A DNA stretch of 64,000 bases from Haliotis asinina. Taxonomy: Eukaryota; Mollusca; Gastropoda; Lepetellida; Haliotidae. The first letter of the stretch is position 1; each line of letters starts with the position of its first letter. Of the stretch, positions 36,370 through 45,518 are shown in pieces. The notes below the pieces were generated by a model that made no database searches, was not told the DNA's origin, and worked only from the letters and a program-made list of their open reading frames with translations. Position numbers and translations under genes: made by a program. The stretch is from assembly GCF_037392515.1 (NCBI RefSeq), contig NC_090288.1, positions 15,656,969 to 15,720,968 of the forward strand, read 5' to 3'.

Positions 36370-36410
<41 letters not shown>

Positions 36411-36680
36411 GTGTGTGTCTCTCACTGTCTTTCTCTCCCTGTCTGTCTCTGTATCTGTCTGTCTCCTGTCTCTCTGTCTCCCCTCTCTCTGTCTCTCTCT
36501 CTATCTCCCTGTCTCTCTCTGTCTCTGTCTGTCTGTGTCTCTCTCTGTGTCTCGCTGTCTGTCTCTGTGTCTCTCTGTCTCGCTCTGTCTGTCTCTCTCT
36601 GACTCGCTCTGTCTCTGTCTCCCTGTCTGTTTCTGTCTCTATCTGTCTGTCTCTCTGTCTGTCTCTCTTTCACTCACTCT
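36370..36680. repeat. (CT)n and CTGT-rich microsatellite
   Basis: A pure (CT)n run to 36406, then about 270 bp of mixed CTCT/CTGT. The 150-165 residue Leu/Ser/Cys frames across it are artefacts. Confidence 0.95.
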
Positions 36681-37236
36681 CTGTGAGAATACATGTTCAC
36701 GCTACGAACCTTCCGAGAATATATATCAGGCACAGGCATTTATACCATCAAATGTTTACGAAAAATATTCCTTTAAGCCATTTTGTAAGAGCCCTCAAGG
36801 AAAATAAACAGCCGTATGTGAAATTGGCTAAGAGGTATTTCAACATACATAGAAGCATGTCATAACACTCTTGGAGATGAGAATAAATGAAACTATGTCT
36901 ATTTAATATATACAGCAAAGGTGAACAAAAATCTAGGGGAAATGGAGTTATTCGTTTTCCTGTGATGTTTATCCAGAAACGTATTGTTAAAAGGTCGCAA
37001 TGATATGATGATACATTGATATATAACGACTGAGTTGATCCTAGCTGCATATGGCGTGATTCGGAAATGATCGTAGAACTTTGAGGGCATCCATTTCCTG
37101 CAGTGGCTACTTAAAGTATCATGTGATATATACAGTGTATGAACGCTGTGACCCCAAGAGGCTAACGGCCTTGGCGCGCCAGGATAACAGGTCACAATAA
37201 CACGGAGTTATATATTAAATCCAAGGGAACATCAGC

Positions 37237-37375
37237 ATACTGGACAAAAATAGTTAAGAATATATGTAAATATTGAAATTATGAATGGTGATCTATCTAC
37301 TCACTGACACACTGAAAAATATAAGTCATTATAAGGCCAATATCCTGAACTTATTTCGTCCAATATATTATGGAA
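37237..37375 (+). repeat. Dispersed repeat, copy 2 (pair at 24300-24435)
   Basis: Shares the tactggacaaaaatagttaa-type end, ttgaaattatgaatggtgat and a cgtccaatatatt end with the 24.3-kb copy. Confidence 0.55.
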
Positions 37376-37690
37376 CATGATCAGGGAACACCATACATAT
37401 AGGTCATGATCAGGGAGCATCACAGAGGATGATCAGGGAGCATCACAGGGGATGATCAGGGAGCATCACAGGGGATGATCTGGGATCACCATAGGGTATG
37501 ATGAGGGAAGATCAGAGGGCATGATTAGAGGGAACTGTCAGGAAGGTCACAGGCCATGGTCAGGGAAGATCTTAAGGCATGATTAGGAAACACCCTAGGA
37601 CACGATCAGGGAAGATCATAGAGTATTATCGGGGACGATCATAAGGCATGATTAGAGGGAACATTCATCTGGGAACACTACACGGTACGG
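37376..37690. repeat. Degenerate tandem repeat of gatcagggaNcatca units
   Basis: Units of about 22 bp (gatcagggagcatcacaggg plus gat). They are near-identical in the middle and increasingly diverged outward. Confidence 0.85.
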
Positions 37691-37826
37691 GGGTGGTGGG
37701 AAGTCCAGTGAATAAAGCTATCGCTGCAATAAGGGTTCGATTCTCATCATTGGTACAATGTCTGAAGTCCATTTCTGATGTAGCCGCGGTGATATTGCTG
37801 GAATAAAAGCGTCAAATTCACACGTT
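37690..37826 (+). repeat. SINE-1 copy
   Basis: Diverged copy: ataagggttcgattctcatc, tacaatgtctgaagtccatt and the tail gatattgctggaataaaagc. Confidence 0.7.
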
Positions 37827-38214
37827 AGGCATGACCAGAGCACAAAACACTACCAACAGTAACCCGTATCCTCAGGAGTCAAACATCATAGGGCATTTAA
37901 TCATCGCTAGAGCACCAGTAAACGCCAGTAAGCATTTCGTCACAATGAAATAAAGAAATGACCCATTTATGTAACATAAGCTTCCATGGGCCACCACAGC
38001 TATATGACAACATCACTAAACATCTATTATCATCACAACAATTAACACGGTTTATTTTATACAAGTACTTAATATTACATTCAGCTCAACACTTGTCAAG
38101 TTAAGCTGGGCGATGACATGCATGTGGGTGACAGATTTGTCAATCGCAGTGTTAAACGACAGTCACGTGTTACTGATTAAAAACGGATATAACCTTTGTG
38201 GGTTACAATATTGT

Positions 38215-38375
38215 TGCTGAACATCACATTCCAGCTATAACAATAACGGCTGTCTGCAGAGTCTGGACCAGACAATCAAGTGACTGACATCACAGACACC
38301 AGTCAACGTAACTGAGATACGATAACATGCGTCAGCCATGTCAGCCAGCCTCAACACAGCCGCTTCAAAGGGAAG
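38215..38375 (-). repeat. SINE-2 copy
   Basis: Inverted copy with gtctggaccagacaatcaag, then tgactgacatcacag and gataacatgcgtcagccatg. Confidence 0.75.
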
Positions 38376-38673
38376 GCTTTCTTACTCCTATCATATGTTA
38401 TTTTGTATTTCAGTGTATCTGGAAAAGGTCATAGCAGTACAGGTCAAGGGTCAGGGCCACCAATGAAGACAAACATCAAAATAAACTTCTCAAGATTTGT
38501 CCATCAATGCACGAATGGAGAACTACAACAGCAGTCGAACCAGCAGATGTCCGGAGATGGTATGGTCATTAACAACCAGAATCAAACACAACGGTTCGCT
38601 GACAAAGATCAGAGACGGTTGGAAATTGCAAGTTTGATTGCAAGTTAGAAGTGATACCCGAAGACATGTAATA

Positions 38674-38813
<140 letters not shown>

Positions 38814-38942
38814 TTCAGGTCCTGAACATATCGAGCATATCTTTATTCATTCCTGCTCGGACACCTTCCTCGAAGGGTGGTTTGGCACCTGCATATGCAT
38901 CAGTGTCACCAAAAGCTCGTGAAAGATGATCCACTTAAACAG

Positions 38943-39155
38943 ATTAGGTGACTGAGTTTAGTTTTACGCCACACTCAGCAATATTCCAGCTATATGGCGC
39001 GTTCTGTAAATAATTGAGACTGGAACAGACAATACAATAATCAACAACAAGAACATCTGTCTACGCAATGTGAATGGGGTATATATGCTGAAGCTGGCGA
39101 AGTTGACTTTGCGACCCCGTTAGTTGCCGCTTGCGACAACCATAGCCTACATAAG
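38943..39155 (-). repeat. SINE-2 copy
   Basis: Inverted, nearly complete copy from ttacgccacactcagcaata to gccgcttgcgacaaccatag. Confidence 0.75.
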
Positions 39156-39402
39156 GCCAATTCGAACTTCCATGGGGTCAACGGAAAGGGGATTAGCTAA
39201 AATTTGATAGGGATTCACAGGAAGTCAGTAGTAGTAATGTGCATCGGTGGGTATGGCTATATGTTTTACGTTCGGACTTTCCCCGAATTTCATTCTTGCC
39301 AAATCATATTACCTGAATATATATTCCTCATCTGATAACAATCCGTTTTTCACATGTTTCTTTGATTGCATATTAACATATTAAAACACTTATCCAACAC
39401 AT

Positions 39403-39530
39403 AAAAACGACACTCTAAGAACGTTATTCTCAATGTTAAAATGTAGACGGTATACGGGCGGAAGTCTTTCCTTTCGTTCATTGGTTAATAATTAATTGTT
39501 CGGGGAACGAATGTTTGAATCTGGCAGCTA
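39403..39530 (+). repeat. Direct repeat, copy 1
   Basis: aaaacgacactctaagaacg through ggggaacgaatgtttgaatc. It recurs about 293 bp downstream at 39696-39833, which reaches to within 35 bp of the parvovirus-like insertion's target duplication. Confidence 0.85.
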
Positions 39531-39695
39531 CATATGTATTGATACTGTTTGGCATTGGTTTTTCGATGTTCAATATAAAGTTACCAATATTTGTAACAAA
39601 TAATATCTATGGTACCAAAATTTAGGAAAAGCGCTTAAGAGCAACTGATTTTAATGTGGAGGGCCTACCAAAAATGGTTGTTTTTGCACTTATAA

Positions 39696-39833
39696 AAACG
39701 ACACTCTAGAACGTTATTCTCAATGTTAAAATTTAGACTGTATACGGGCGGATGTCTTTCCTTTCGTTCATTGGTTAATAATTAACTGTCAGTTTCCGTT
39801 CGCGGGGAACGAATGTTTGAATCTGGAACTCTG
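39696..39833 (+). repeat. Direct repeat, copy 2
   Basis: Same block with few substitutions and one 14-bp insertion (gtcagtttccgttc region). It includes ttcctttcgttcattggtta in both copies. Confidence 0.85.
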
Positions 39834-39866
39834 GACCACTGAAGATGGGAATAAGTGGATCCAAGG

Positions 39867-39879
39867 CTGGGTGTTTCAC
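39867..39879. repeat. Left target-site duplication of the parvovirus-like element
   Basis: ctgggtgtttcac. The same 13-mer is found in the same orientation at 46610-46622. The first two bases also belong to the right inverted repeat, so the duplication is 11 to 13 bp. Confidence 0.8.
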
Positions 39880-39880
39880 T

Positions 39881-39974
39881 AGTCTAAGTAAACTTAGTCT
39901 CAGTGTTATTCGTTACGCTCCACCACTGAGCCTAACAAACCCTAGTAGAAGGTCGCGTCAGGTAACCTTTGAGC
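39881..39974 (+). repeat. Left terminal inverted repeat
   Basis: Pairs with 46517-46611: AGTCTAAGTAAAC, then interrupted identity through ttcgttac, ctccac, actgag, ctaacaaa and ggtcgcgtcaggtaacct. The outermost bases are themselves palindromic (ctaagtaaacttag). A CCAAT box (ACCAATCAGA at 40019-40028) just inside has an inverted twin at 46505-46514. Confidence 0.88.
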
Positions 39975-40239
39975 AACCAATGACCGTCCAATCAATAGCG
40001 AGACTGTTAAATAACTTAACCAATCAGACAACGCCTACGACTACGGGATCGGAGGGACTTTCAAAATATTCAGGTCATTGACGCAGATCTCGCGACAAAC
40101 AAAAATCCGCATATAACACAACTATTTGACCTGCAGTATATGGGCTTTGGGGTTTCTGTTGACATGGTCACCATTAGCTAATATTTCCACAAGATGGCAT
40201 CCTTGAATATTGCCAAAAACATTATTTTCAGCGACGGTT

Positions 40240-40307
40240 GAAGGTATTAAAGAGATATCTAGTATAGTATACCGGTATACTATACTAGATATCTCTTTAA
40301 TACCTTC
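40240..40307. repeat. 68-bp perfect palindrome
   Basis: Two 34-bp arms with no spacer, centred on accggt at 40271-40276. The left arm starts gaaggtattaaagagatatc and the right arm is its exact complement. It lies about 360 bp inside the left end, beyond the capsid stop codon. The single strand would fold into one long hairpin, as parvovirus genome ends do. Confidence 0.95.
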
Positions 40308-40380
40308 TAGATTCGATCTAGGAACGTATAATAAATAAATAATGAGGACAGGGTAGAACTCGGCACGATTTGTATCGAAC

Positions 40381-40395
40381 CGGGGGGTCCCCCCG
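40381..40395. repeat. G6/C6 palindrome, left subterminal
   Basis: cggggggtccccccg. A related palindrome (gggggaccccc) sits at the corresponding place near the right end, about 46270-46279. Confidence 0.7.
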
Positions 40396-40495
40396 TGTCG
40401 AACTTCTGATAGTAGTTGCTGTCGTATTTTTCCCGTACATAAAACTAGAACATTTTTTTTGTTGTTCGTGTACTATATCGAACACGTATGGACAT

Positions 40496-40501
40496 TTTAT
40501 T
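40496..40501 (-). terminator. Candidate poly-A signal of the capsid gene
   Basis: AATAAA on the minus strand, 32 bp past the capsid stop codon. Confidence 0.5.
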
Positions 40502-40517
40502 TCTCTGAGTTTACATT

Positions 40518-40529
40518 CTCGAACACGAA
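40518..40529 (+). promoter_or_regulatory. Inverted subterminal 12-mer, left copy
   Basis: CTCGAACACGAA, the exact reverse complement of 46241-46252 (TTCGTGTTCGAG). Further half-motifs (cgaacacg, gttcgtgt) lie at 40464-40486. Repeated subterminal motifs are where a replication protein might bind; that role is inferred. Confidence 0.45.
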
Positions 40530-40532
40530 TGT

Positions 40533-43424
40533 TTACACTTCGTTGTCGTTTTCTACTCTGATATATCTTGGTTCTTTCAGTATCCACGATGCTGCAGCTT
40601 GTTCTGTTGGTGTCATTCCTGGTTCGTCTACTGTTATTTGTCTTTCTGCTTGGTATATGGTTGGTTTGACGCTTGGTTGGTCTGGCCAGTCTCCCGGTAT
40701 GAATTTGCTTTGTTGACTTTGTTGTCTGTCATCTTCCGTTTTTGCGTCGTTGTGTGTTGCGAAGTTTCTCATGTTTTTGTGTTGTAGTGCTGTCCATAGT
40801 TGATTGCGTGGATTGAAGTGTGGGAATAACGGAATCCTGTTTTGGATTAGCATTTCTACTTGTGCTCTGTAGGTGATTCTTGCTTGAACGAATCCTGTTG
40901 TGTGTGTCATTTCTCTTCCCGCTGCTGTGTACATGGGGTATACCATGAGACTTGCTATCGGTGCGTATTCTGGGAATTGGTACATGATGTTTGTTGTGGT
41001 GTGTGTCGAGTCTGCTCTTGCTTGTACTCTCTGTTTTGTGACGTCCCAGTCTGATTGTACTTCCATAGTGAATGGTGTGAATTTTGGTGATAGTTTTTCC
41101 CAGTTTTGTTTTCTTAGCGGTATTGGATATTCGTGTTTTTGTGGCCATCCTGCTCTTTCGTACATGGCTCCGTTTAGCACCCATTGTTTGGATGGATTTT
41201 CGTGTATGTATCCCACGTCCGATTCTGGTGTTATGACTGCTGTCTCGTGGTCGTTGTATAGGTCGTACAGTATGTGTGGGTCCATTTCCGTTCTTGCTGT
41301 TTTGTTCCAGTCTATGGTTTCTGGTGAGAGTGTGTTTTCTACCAGCCATTTTTCTGGGAACGTTCCTCCTATGATGAGTCTTGGTAACATGCTGTCTTTC
41401 GGGTCGGTGCACATGGGTTCTTGGAAGGCGTTGTTGTGCGTTCCTCTGTTGTAGATGTTTTTTCTTTGTTTTTCATACCATGTCGTGTTTGGATCTACTT
41501 CTTCCACTCCGTTGCTTATGTTGAGTGGTGTTAAGCTGTTGTCTTGGTCCAGGTTGAGTAAGAGTTGGAAGTTTTGCGGTATTCCTTGTCTCGGTTGTGT
41601 TATTCTTACTCCTGGTGCTTCGAAGTGTCCTTGGAATGCTGTGAGTTCGAATCCGTAGTTTTTTACTCTGTATTTTAATGCCAAGTTTTCGAACTCTTGC
41701 ATGTCTGCCGATGTCATGGATGCTGCGCATTTGTTGTATGGTATGTACGAGAGTGGGCTTGCCCATTCTATCTTTACCATGTCGTCGTTGTTTGGCTTGT
41801 ATTTGTCTGGGTAGCCTCCCCAGTTTGTGTCTATTTCGTCGTCCCATTCGTCTACAGTTTTCCATTCCGACCCTTTTCCTACTTGTTTTTTGTAGTATTC
41901 GCATGTGTTCTCCGTGTATATCGGTATTGTGACTATGTAGGATTTTTCGTATGTTTTTGTGATGCTTTCAAACCTTTGTCTGTCCGGGTTGTTGAATGGT
42001 CTGTTTGCTGCTGCATTGACGTTTGGTCCTGCTCCACTTTCTGACCCCGTCGCTGTTGCTCCGTGGGTTGTTACGTTTGTTCCTGCCGCCGTGGCTGGTT
42101 GACGTGCTGCAGTGTTGTCGTTGTCGTTGTCCGCCATGTTGTCCTGTGTCCGTTGTCCGTCGTCCGTCTGTGAATGAGATATTTGTAGCCCTTGTTTAGT
42201 AGTTTCTTTCCCGTGTTCTTTCATTTGTTTTTGTAGTTCTTTTATTTTGTTTTTCATTCTGTTTATTCTTCTTTGTATTTTTGCTATGTTTATCGGTTCT
42301 TTTCCTTTCGTTTTTGTTTTTGTTTTTTGTTTTGTGTTCACTGGTTTATTTCTTGCTTCTACCCCTCCTCCCGGTACGTCTCCTGGCACGACACTGTCTT
42401 GTATGTCTTTCCAACCCGTTTGAGATCTTTGTACGAAGGCTCTTGATGTTTGTATTTTTAATTGTGCTTTTGTCCATTTTTGTATCTGTCCTAGTTTTTG
42501 TTGTTTTTGTACTGGCATGGGGTCTAAGTTTCCTTTGTACCCGAAGACGTATTTGTGTCTGTCTAGATATTCGTGGTCGGGTGTCCCATACCTTCGTATC
42601 AAGGCTTTTCTGTGTCCTGATTCTGGTACTATTGTTTTGTGTGTGTAGGATTCATCGAATTCCTCGAATTGAAACCATTTTTTTTCGTTTTCGTCAAAGT
42701 TCCATAGTCTGTTTTCTCTTGTTTTTTCGTACCCTGGTATGTGTGTTTCGTAGTTTCCAGAAGGGTGATTTAATTGCACGTTACTTGGTCTCAATTGTGT
42801 GTTGTATAAATTGTGGACGTATTCTGGGTTATCTACTCGTGTTGGATTCGACCAGTCTGGACTGTCTCCGTGTAATTCTGCCATTTCGGCTGCCCTTCTG
42901 TTTTCCCTTGTTTTGTGTAGCCAATCTCTGTATTTTTGTGTCCACCTAGCCCCGTATTTCCAACTTCCCTCGTATGCGTTTTGGAATGTTGTCATTTCTA
43001 TTCCCCCTTCGTCGTTAAATTTTTGGTATTGTGCTCTTCTATGTTTGAGATCGAACCATCTGCCTTGTATGTTTTGCCAGCTTTTGTTTAGTCTTTTTCT
43101 TATGTTGAATCTAGAACTTGTTAATCCCGTGTATGGACTCTCTGTGATGGGTGCATTGTTGATTTGAGTTACTCCCCCTTCTAATGGTATCATTTCTATG
43201 CCTCCTTGGTCGTAGTAGTTTTGATATCCTTGCCTAGTGTCCATTCCCGCTACTTTTTGTGCTGGTGTTAGTGTTGGTTTTTTGGGTCTGTTTGTACCTT
43301 TTAGTCTCTTGTAACTAAATCGTCCTTTTCCTATTCTCATTCTGGACATCATGTTACCCATGCCCCTCATTCTAAAGAAGGGATTGAACTCCCGCGTTCT
43401 CGCTATTCCTTTCATGAACCCCAT
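40533..43424 (-). CDS. VP: Parvovirus-like capsid protein (VP), 963 codons
   Basis: Structural protein, uninterrupted from ATG to TAA. It is recognised by position (3' of the NS1-type gene, same strand) and layout. The first 429 residues are basic and mixed, including KGRFSYKRLKGTNRPKKP and a Lys-rich, probably helical stretch around 362-411. An internal Met430 (ATG at 42135-42137) is followed by an Asp/Asn, then Ala/Thr/Gly/Ser-rich linker, as at the start of small parvovirus VP forms. The last 490 residues are rich in Trp, Tyr, Pro and Asn with beta-strand character, including MVYPMYTAAGREMTHTTGF. GGIEM occurs twice, near 74 and 140, after similar sequence. No phospholipase A2 calcium loop or HDxxY motif was seen. 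The length is well above a typical 500-750-residue VP, so the N-terminal half may be an added or fused domain. A family-level match would need structure prediction. Confidence 0.72.
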   Translation of the reverse strand: MGFMKGIARTREFNPFFRMRGMGNMMSRMRIGKGRFSYKRLKGTNRPKKPTLTPAQKVAGMDTRQGYQNYYDQGGIEMIPLEGGVTQINNAPITESPYTGLTSSRFNIRKRLNKSWQNIQGRWFDLKHRRAQYQKFNDEGGIEMTTFQNAYEGSWKYGARWTQKYRDWLHKTRENRRAAEMAELHGDSPDWSNPTRVDNPEYVHNLYNTQLRPSNVQLNHPSGNYETHIPGYEKTRENRLWNFDENEKKWFQFEEFDESYTHKTIVPESGHRKALIRRYGTPDHEYLDRHKYVFGYKGNLDPMPVQKQQKLGQIQKWTKAQLKIQTSRAFVQRSQTGWKDIQDSVVPGDVPGGGVEARNKPVNTKQKTKTKTKGKEPINIAKIQRRINRMKNKIKELQKQMKEHGKETTKQGLQISHSQTDDGQRTQDNMADNDNDNTAARQPATAAGTNVTTHGATATGSESGAGPNVNAAANRPFNNPDRQRFESITKTYEKSYIVTIPIYTENTCEYYKKQVGKGSEWKTVDEWDDEIDTNWGGYPDKYKPNNDDMVKIEWASPLSYIPYNKCAASMTSADMQEFENLALKYRVKNYGFELTAFQGHFEAPGVRITQPRQGIPQNFQLLLNLDQDNSLTPLNISNGVEEVDPNTTWYEKQRKNIYNRGTHNNAFQEPMCTDPKDSMLPRLIIGGTFPEKWLVENTLSPETIDWNKTARTEMDPHILYDLYNDHETAVITPESDVGYIHENPSKQWVLNGAMYERAGWPQKHEYPIPLRKQNWEKLSPKFTPFTMEVQSDWDVTKQRVQARADSTHTTTNIMYQFPEYAPIASLMVYPMYTAAGREMTHTTGFVQARITYRAQVEMLIQNRIPLFPHFNPRNQLWTALQHKNMRNFATHNDAKTEDDRQQSQQSKFIPGDWPDQPSVKPTIYQAERQITVDEPGMTPTEQAAASWILKEPRYIRVENDNEV

Positions 43425-43565
43425 CTTACCTCTCTCTGCAAATGGCTTCCGTTTGTTATGAATGAACTCGAAAACGAGGCTTATTCAAGGGAGACAACTT
43501 TCATTTTATTCACTGAATGAACAGCCACTAGTGAATGGCGAAATGCGAATCGCGAGCAGTTTTAA
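43425..43565. other. Spacer between NS and VP genes
   Basis: 141 bp between the helicase stop and the VP start. On the minus strand it holds aagggagacaac-like motifs. No clear TATA box was seen, so VP may use a promoter or splice site inside NS. Confidence 0.4.
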
Positions 43566-45386
43566 TTAATGAGGTACATAGGCGTGCGCAATTCCGAACT
43601 TATCGAAAATTTTTGGCACGTGTGTCTCGTCCGAGAGACATTCTATTTCGTTACAGTCCATACTTGATAATCCACATCGACAGCACTTGATCTGTCCCGA
43701 ATGGCACCCTCTTTCCAACAGTCTATCATTCCACTCACAATGTCTGCAGCGTAAGCGGAATATTTCTTGAATTGTCTCTTCTTCCCTCGGAAACATGATT
43801 GTCGAGTGTCCCAATTCTTCATATTCCCTTGCTTGGAGTAAGTTTCTTAAGTCTATGAAACTTTCTCGCTCCGGTACTGTTAAGGCCTCCCATAATCTTC
43901 CTTTAGCTGGCGGGTATTCCCCGTTCCCGTAACTGTAGTGTTCGTCGAATCTTCTCAATTGCCTGATTAATTGTTCTTGTTCAGTCTCTTGTTGTAGGTT
44001 GGAGGTTGTAGTATGAATGGGTGTTCGTCCTCCTGTTCCCTCTTCCTTTTCTGCGTTCGGTGTTGCCAGGTTTTGTCCGCTTCTTGTAGGGCTGCATTCA
44101 ACATCTGTATCTCCTCCAAATAGGTCCTGTATTTCCAGGCCAAGTGTTTGTGCATGGTGGTTGTCTTGTGTTGTCCGTCCGGATTGTTGAGGTTGATGTA
44201 TTGCAGGAGGACTGGGCATGTGGAAGACGTCGGCAGGAGTATATTCATCTTGTCCGAGATGTTGATTGTCTCGTAGGGGGCGTTTTGGCGTAGTTGGTCC
44301 GGATTCATGTTGGACGTCTTGTGGATCCATAGCTCTTCTTTTTGGTAATCTGCTCCGAGTCGCCTCCATCTTTCTGGGAGCTTGAGGTGTGCTTCTGGCG
44401 TATCGTATCGTTGTTCTGTCTGGCGTGCTGGCTGCTGGCGATGGGTAAGATCTGGGGATAGGCAAAATAGGCAAGGGAGGAGTTTTCGCATCTAAATTGC
44501 ATTCAGATTTGGTACTAGGTGTTTTACCTGTTTGGTCATTGTCATCATCCGACACAAGGATGGGCTCGTCCGTCGTTGTCTCGTCGTCATAGCACACTGT
44601 CGGAATTTGTAGTATTTGATCATCAAAAGAGTCATCGAGTATGGTTTGGAGTTGTTGCTTTTTTGTTTTGTCTAGTTCCTCGAATAAAACTGACCACATG
44701 TTCGGGTTGAGCTGTTTTGTCACAGCTTTCAGGAAGGGTGCTGTTTTTGTCTTAAATGTGTACGTCCTAGCATCCATGGCCGACTTTGCCGCGGGGAAAT
44801 ATTTTGTAATAGATGTGTTTGTAGTGATCACTACGGGTGTGCGTTTCAGCATCACATCGCTCGAGTTCTTTTTGTGGACCATAGTGTCGGCTCCCTCGAA
44901 GATGAGTTTGCACTCTTCTACGAGGGAGTCGTCACTAATGCAAGGTTCCTCAATCACTACCAGGTTCTTATCCACGCAGTCCTGAAAGACGAAGTTGTAC
45001 GAACTCCCCATCTTTACTTCTGCGTGGAACCTGGTAATGGGAATTAACGAGCGCACGATCATGGATTTTCCCGAGTTAGGTTGCCCTAACATGACGAAGG
45101 TGTTTTTTTTGGAATTGGTCTTATTGAGTACGTTTCTGAGCTGAGTTAGAAACTGTTCTTTATCCCACCCGTTGTGTGCTACTAGTCTGTTAAAGATTTG
45201 TACTGATGTGTCTATGCTTTCGTACTTGTGATTTGGCTGTTCTTTTTGTTTATACTCTTCCAGTAATTCATCAAAAGTAAGAGTCTGGGTGCGTTGGCAC
45301 TCCAAGGCCATCGCTTTGGCTATGAGCGTATTGTAGGTACTTCCTGCAATAATGCCGAAGAGGATTGTACTTTGTTTTTTACTCAT
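43566..45386 (-). CDS. NS1: Parvovirus NS1-type SF3 helicase part, 606 codons
   Basis: ATP-driven helicase half of a parvovirus replication protein, which acts in the nucleus on viral hairpin ends. Walker A is GQPNSGKS (residues 101-108), Walker B is LVVIEEP (142-148) and motif C is VVITTN (185-190). Between B and C lies FEGADTMVHKKNSSDVMLKR, the spacing of SF3 helicases. The C-terminal third has Pro/Thr-rich sequence and a cysteine cluster (Cys547, Cys550, Cys561, His562, Cys568, Cys569, Cys571) that could bind zinc. The frame is open 44 codons further upstream, to 45518, where a TGA separates it from the nuclease part in the same frame. It could start at this ATG as a separate protein. Confidence 0.88.
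   Translation of the reverse strand: MSKKQSTILFGIIAGSTYNTLIAKAMALECQRTQTLTFDELLEEYKQKEQPNHKYESIDTSVQIFNRLVAHNGWDKEQFLTQLRNVLNKTNSKKNTFVMLGQPNSGKSMIVRSLIPITRFHAEVKMGSSYNFVFQDCVDKNLVVIEEPCISDDSLVEECKLIFEGADTMVHKKNSSDVMLKRTPVVITTNTSITKYFPAAKSAMDARTYTFKTKTAPFLKAVTKQLNPNMWSVLFEELDKTKKQQLQTILDDSFDDQILQIPTVCYDDETTTDEPILVSDDDNDQTGKTPSTKSECNLDAKTPPLPILPIPRSYPSPAASTPDRTTIRYARSTPQAPRKMEATRSRLPKRRAMDPQDVQHESGPTTPKRPLRDNQHLGQDEYTPADVFHMPSPPAIHQPQQSGRTTQDNHHAQTLGLEIQDLFGGDTDVECSPTRSGQNLATPNAEKEEGTGGRTPIHTTTSNLQQETEQEQLIRQLRRFDEHYSYGNGEYPPAKGRLWEALTVPERESFIDLRNLLQAREYEELGHSTIMFPREEETIQEIFRLRCRHCEWNDRLLERGCHSGQIKCCRCGLSSMDCNEIECLSDETHVPKIFDKFGIAHAYVPH
43967..44491 (-). CDS. Overlapping 174-codon frame inside the NS gene
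   Basis: ATG-started frame lying wholly within the helicase gene's 3' half, in a different minus-strand frame. It is proline- and glutamine-rich, ends in Lys/Asn-rich sequence and contains a basic cluster, QKRKREQEDE, that could direct it to the nucleus. Several parvovirus lineages carry an accessory protein frame overlapping NS1 at about this place. I do not recognise the sequence itself; chance openness in a Ser/Pro/Thr-rich region is possible. Confidence 0.4.
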   Translation of the reverse strand: MRKLLPCLFCLSPDLTHRQQPARQTEQRYDTPEAHLKLPERWRRLGADYQKEELWIHKTSNMNPDQLRQNAPYETINISDKMNILLPTSSTCPVLLQYINLNNPDGQHKTTTMHKHLAWKYRTYLEEIQMLNAALQEADKTWQHRTQKRKREQEDEHPFILQPPTYNKRLNKNN

Positions 45387-45518
45387 TCTCCCTGTGTTGT
45401 ATAAGGTGAGAATTTCGCCAGGGTGTTTTATGTTGTTGTCCTGGATGATTTTAATCAGGAACTGGAGATGTTGAGCGTTTTTGCTCTCTTTGCTGTCTAT
45501 CTTTGGTGATTTTGGTTG

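Noticed and set aside
36310..36865. 150-165 residue Ser/Leu/Cys-rich frames
   Set aside because: Pure consequence of CT/CTGT repeats.
40729..41412. 227-codon minus-strand frame overlapping the capsid gene (and 143 codons at 41473-41904)
   Set aside because: Arg/His/Thr/Lys-rich, as expected from reading an A-rich gene in the wrong frame; no independent signal beyond length.
42281..42949. 222-codon plus-strand frame opposite the capsid gene
   Set aside because: Antisense to a fully open coding frame of biased composition; Phe/Leu/Val/Cys-rich without motifs.
43566..45386. Cellular AAA or plasmid helicase instead of viral NS1
   Set aside because: SF3 spacing of Walker A, B and motif C, the upstream HUH nuclease in the same frame and the capsid-like gene together favour a parvovirus origin.
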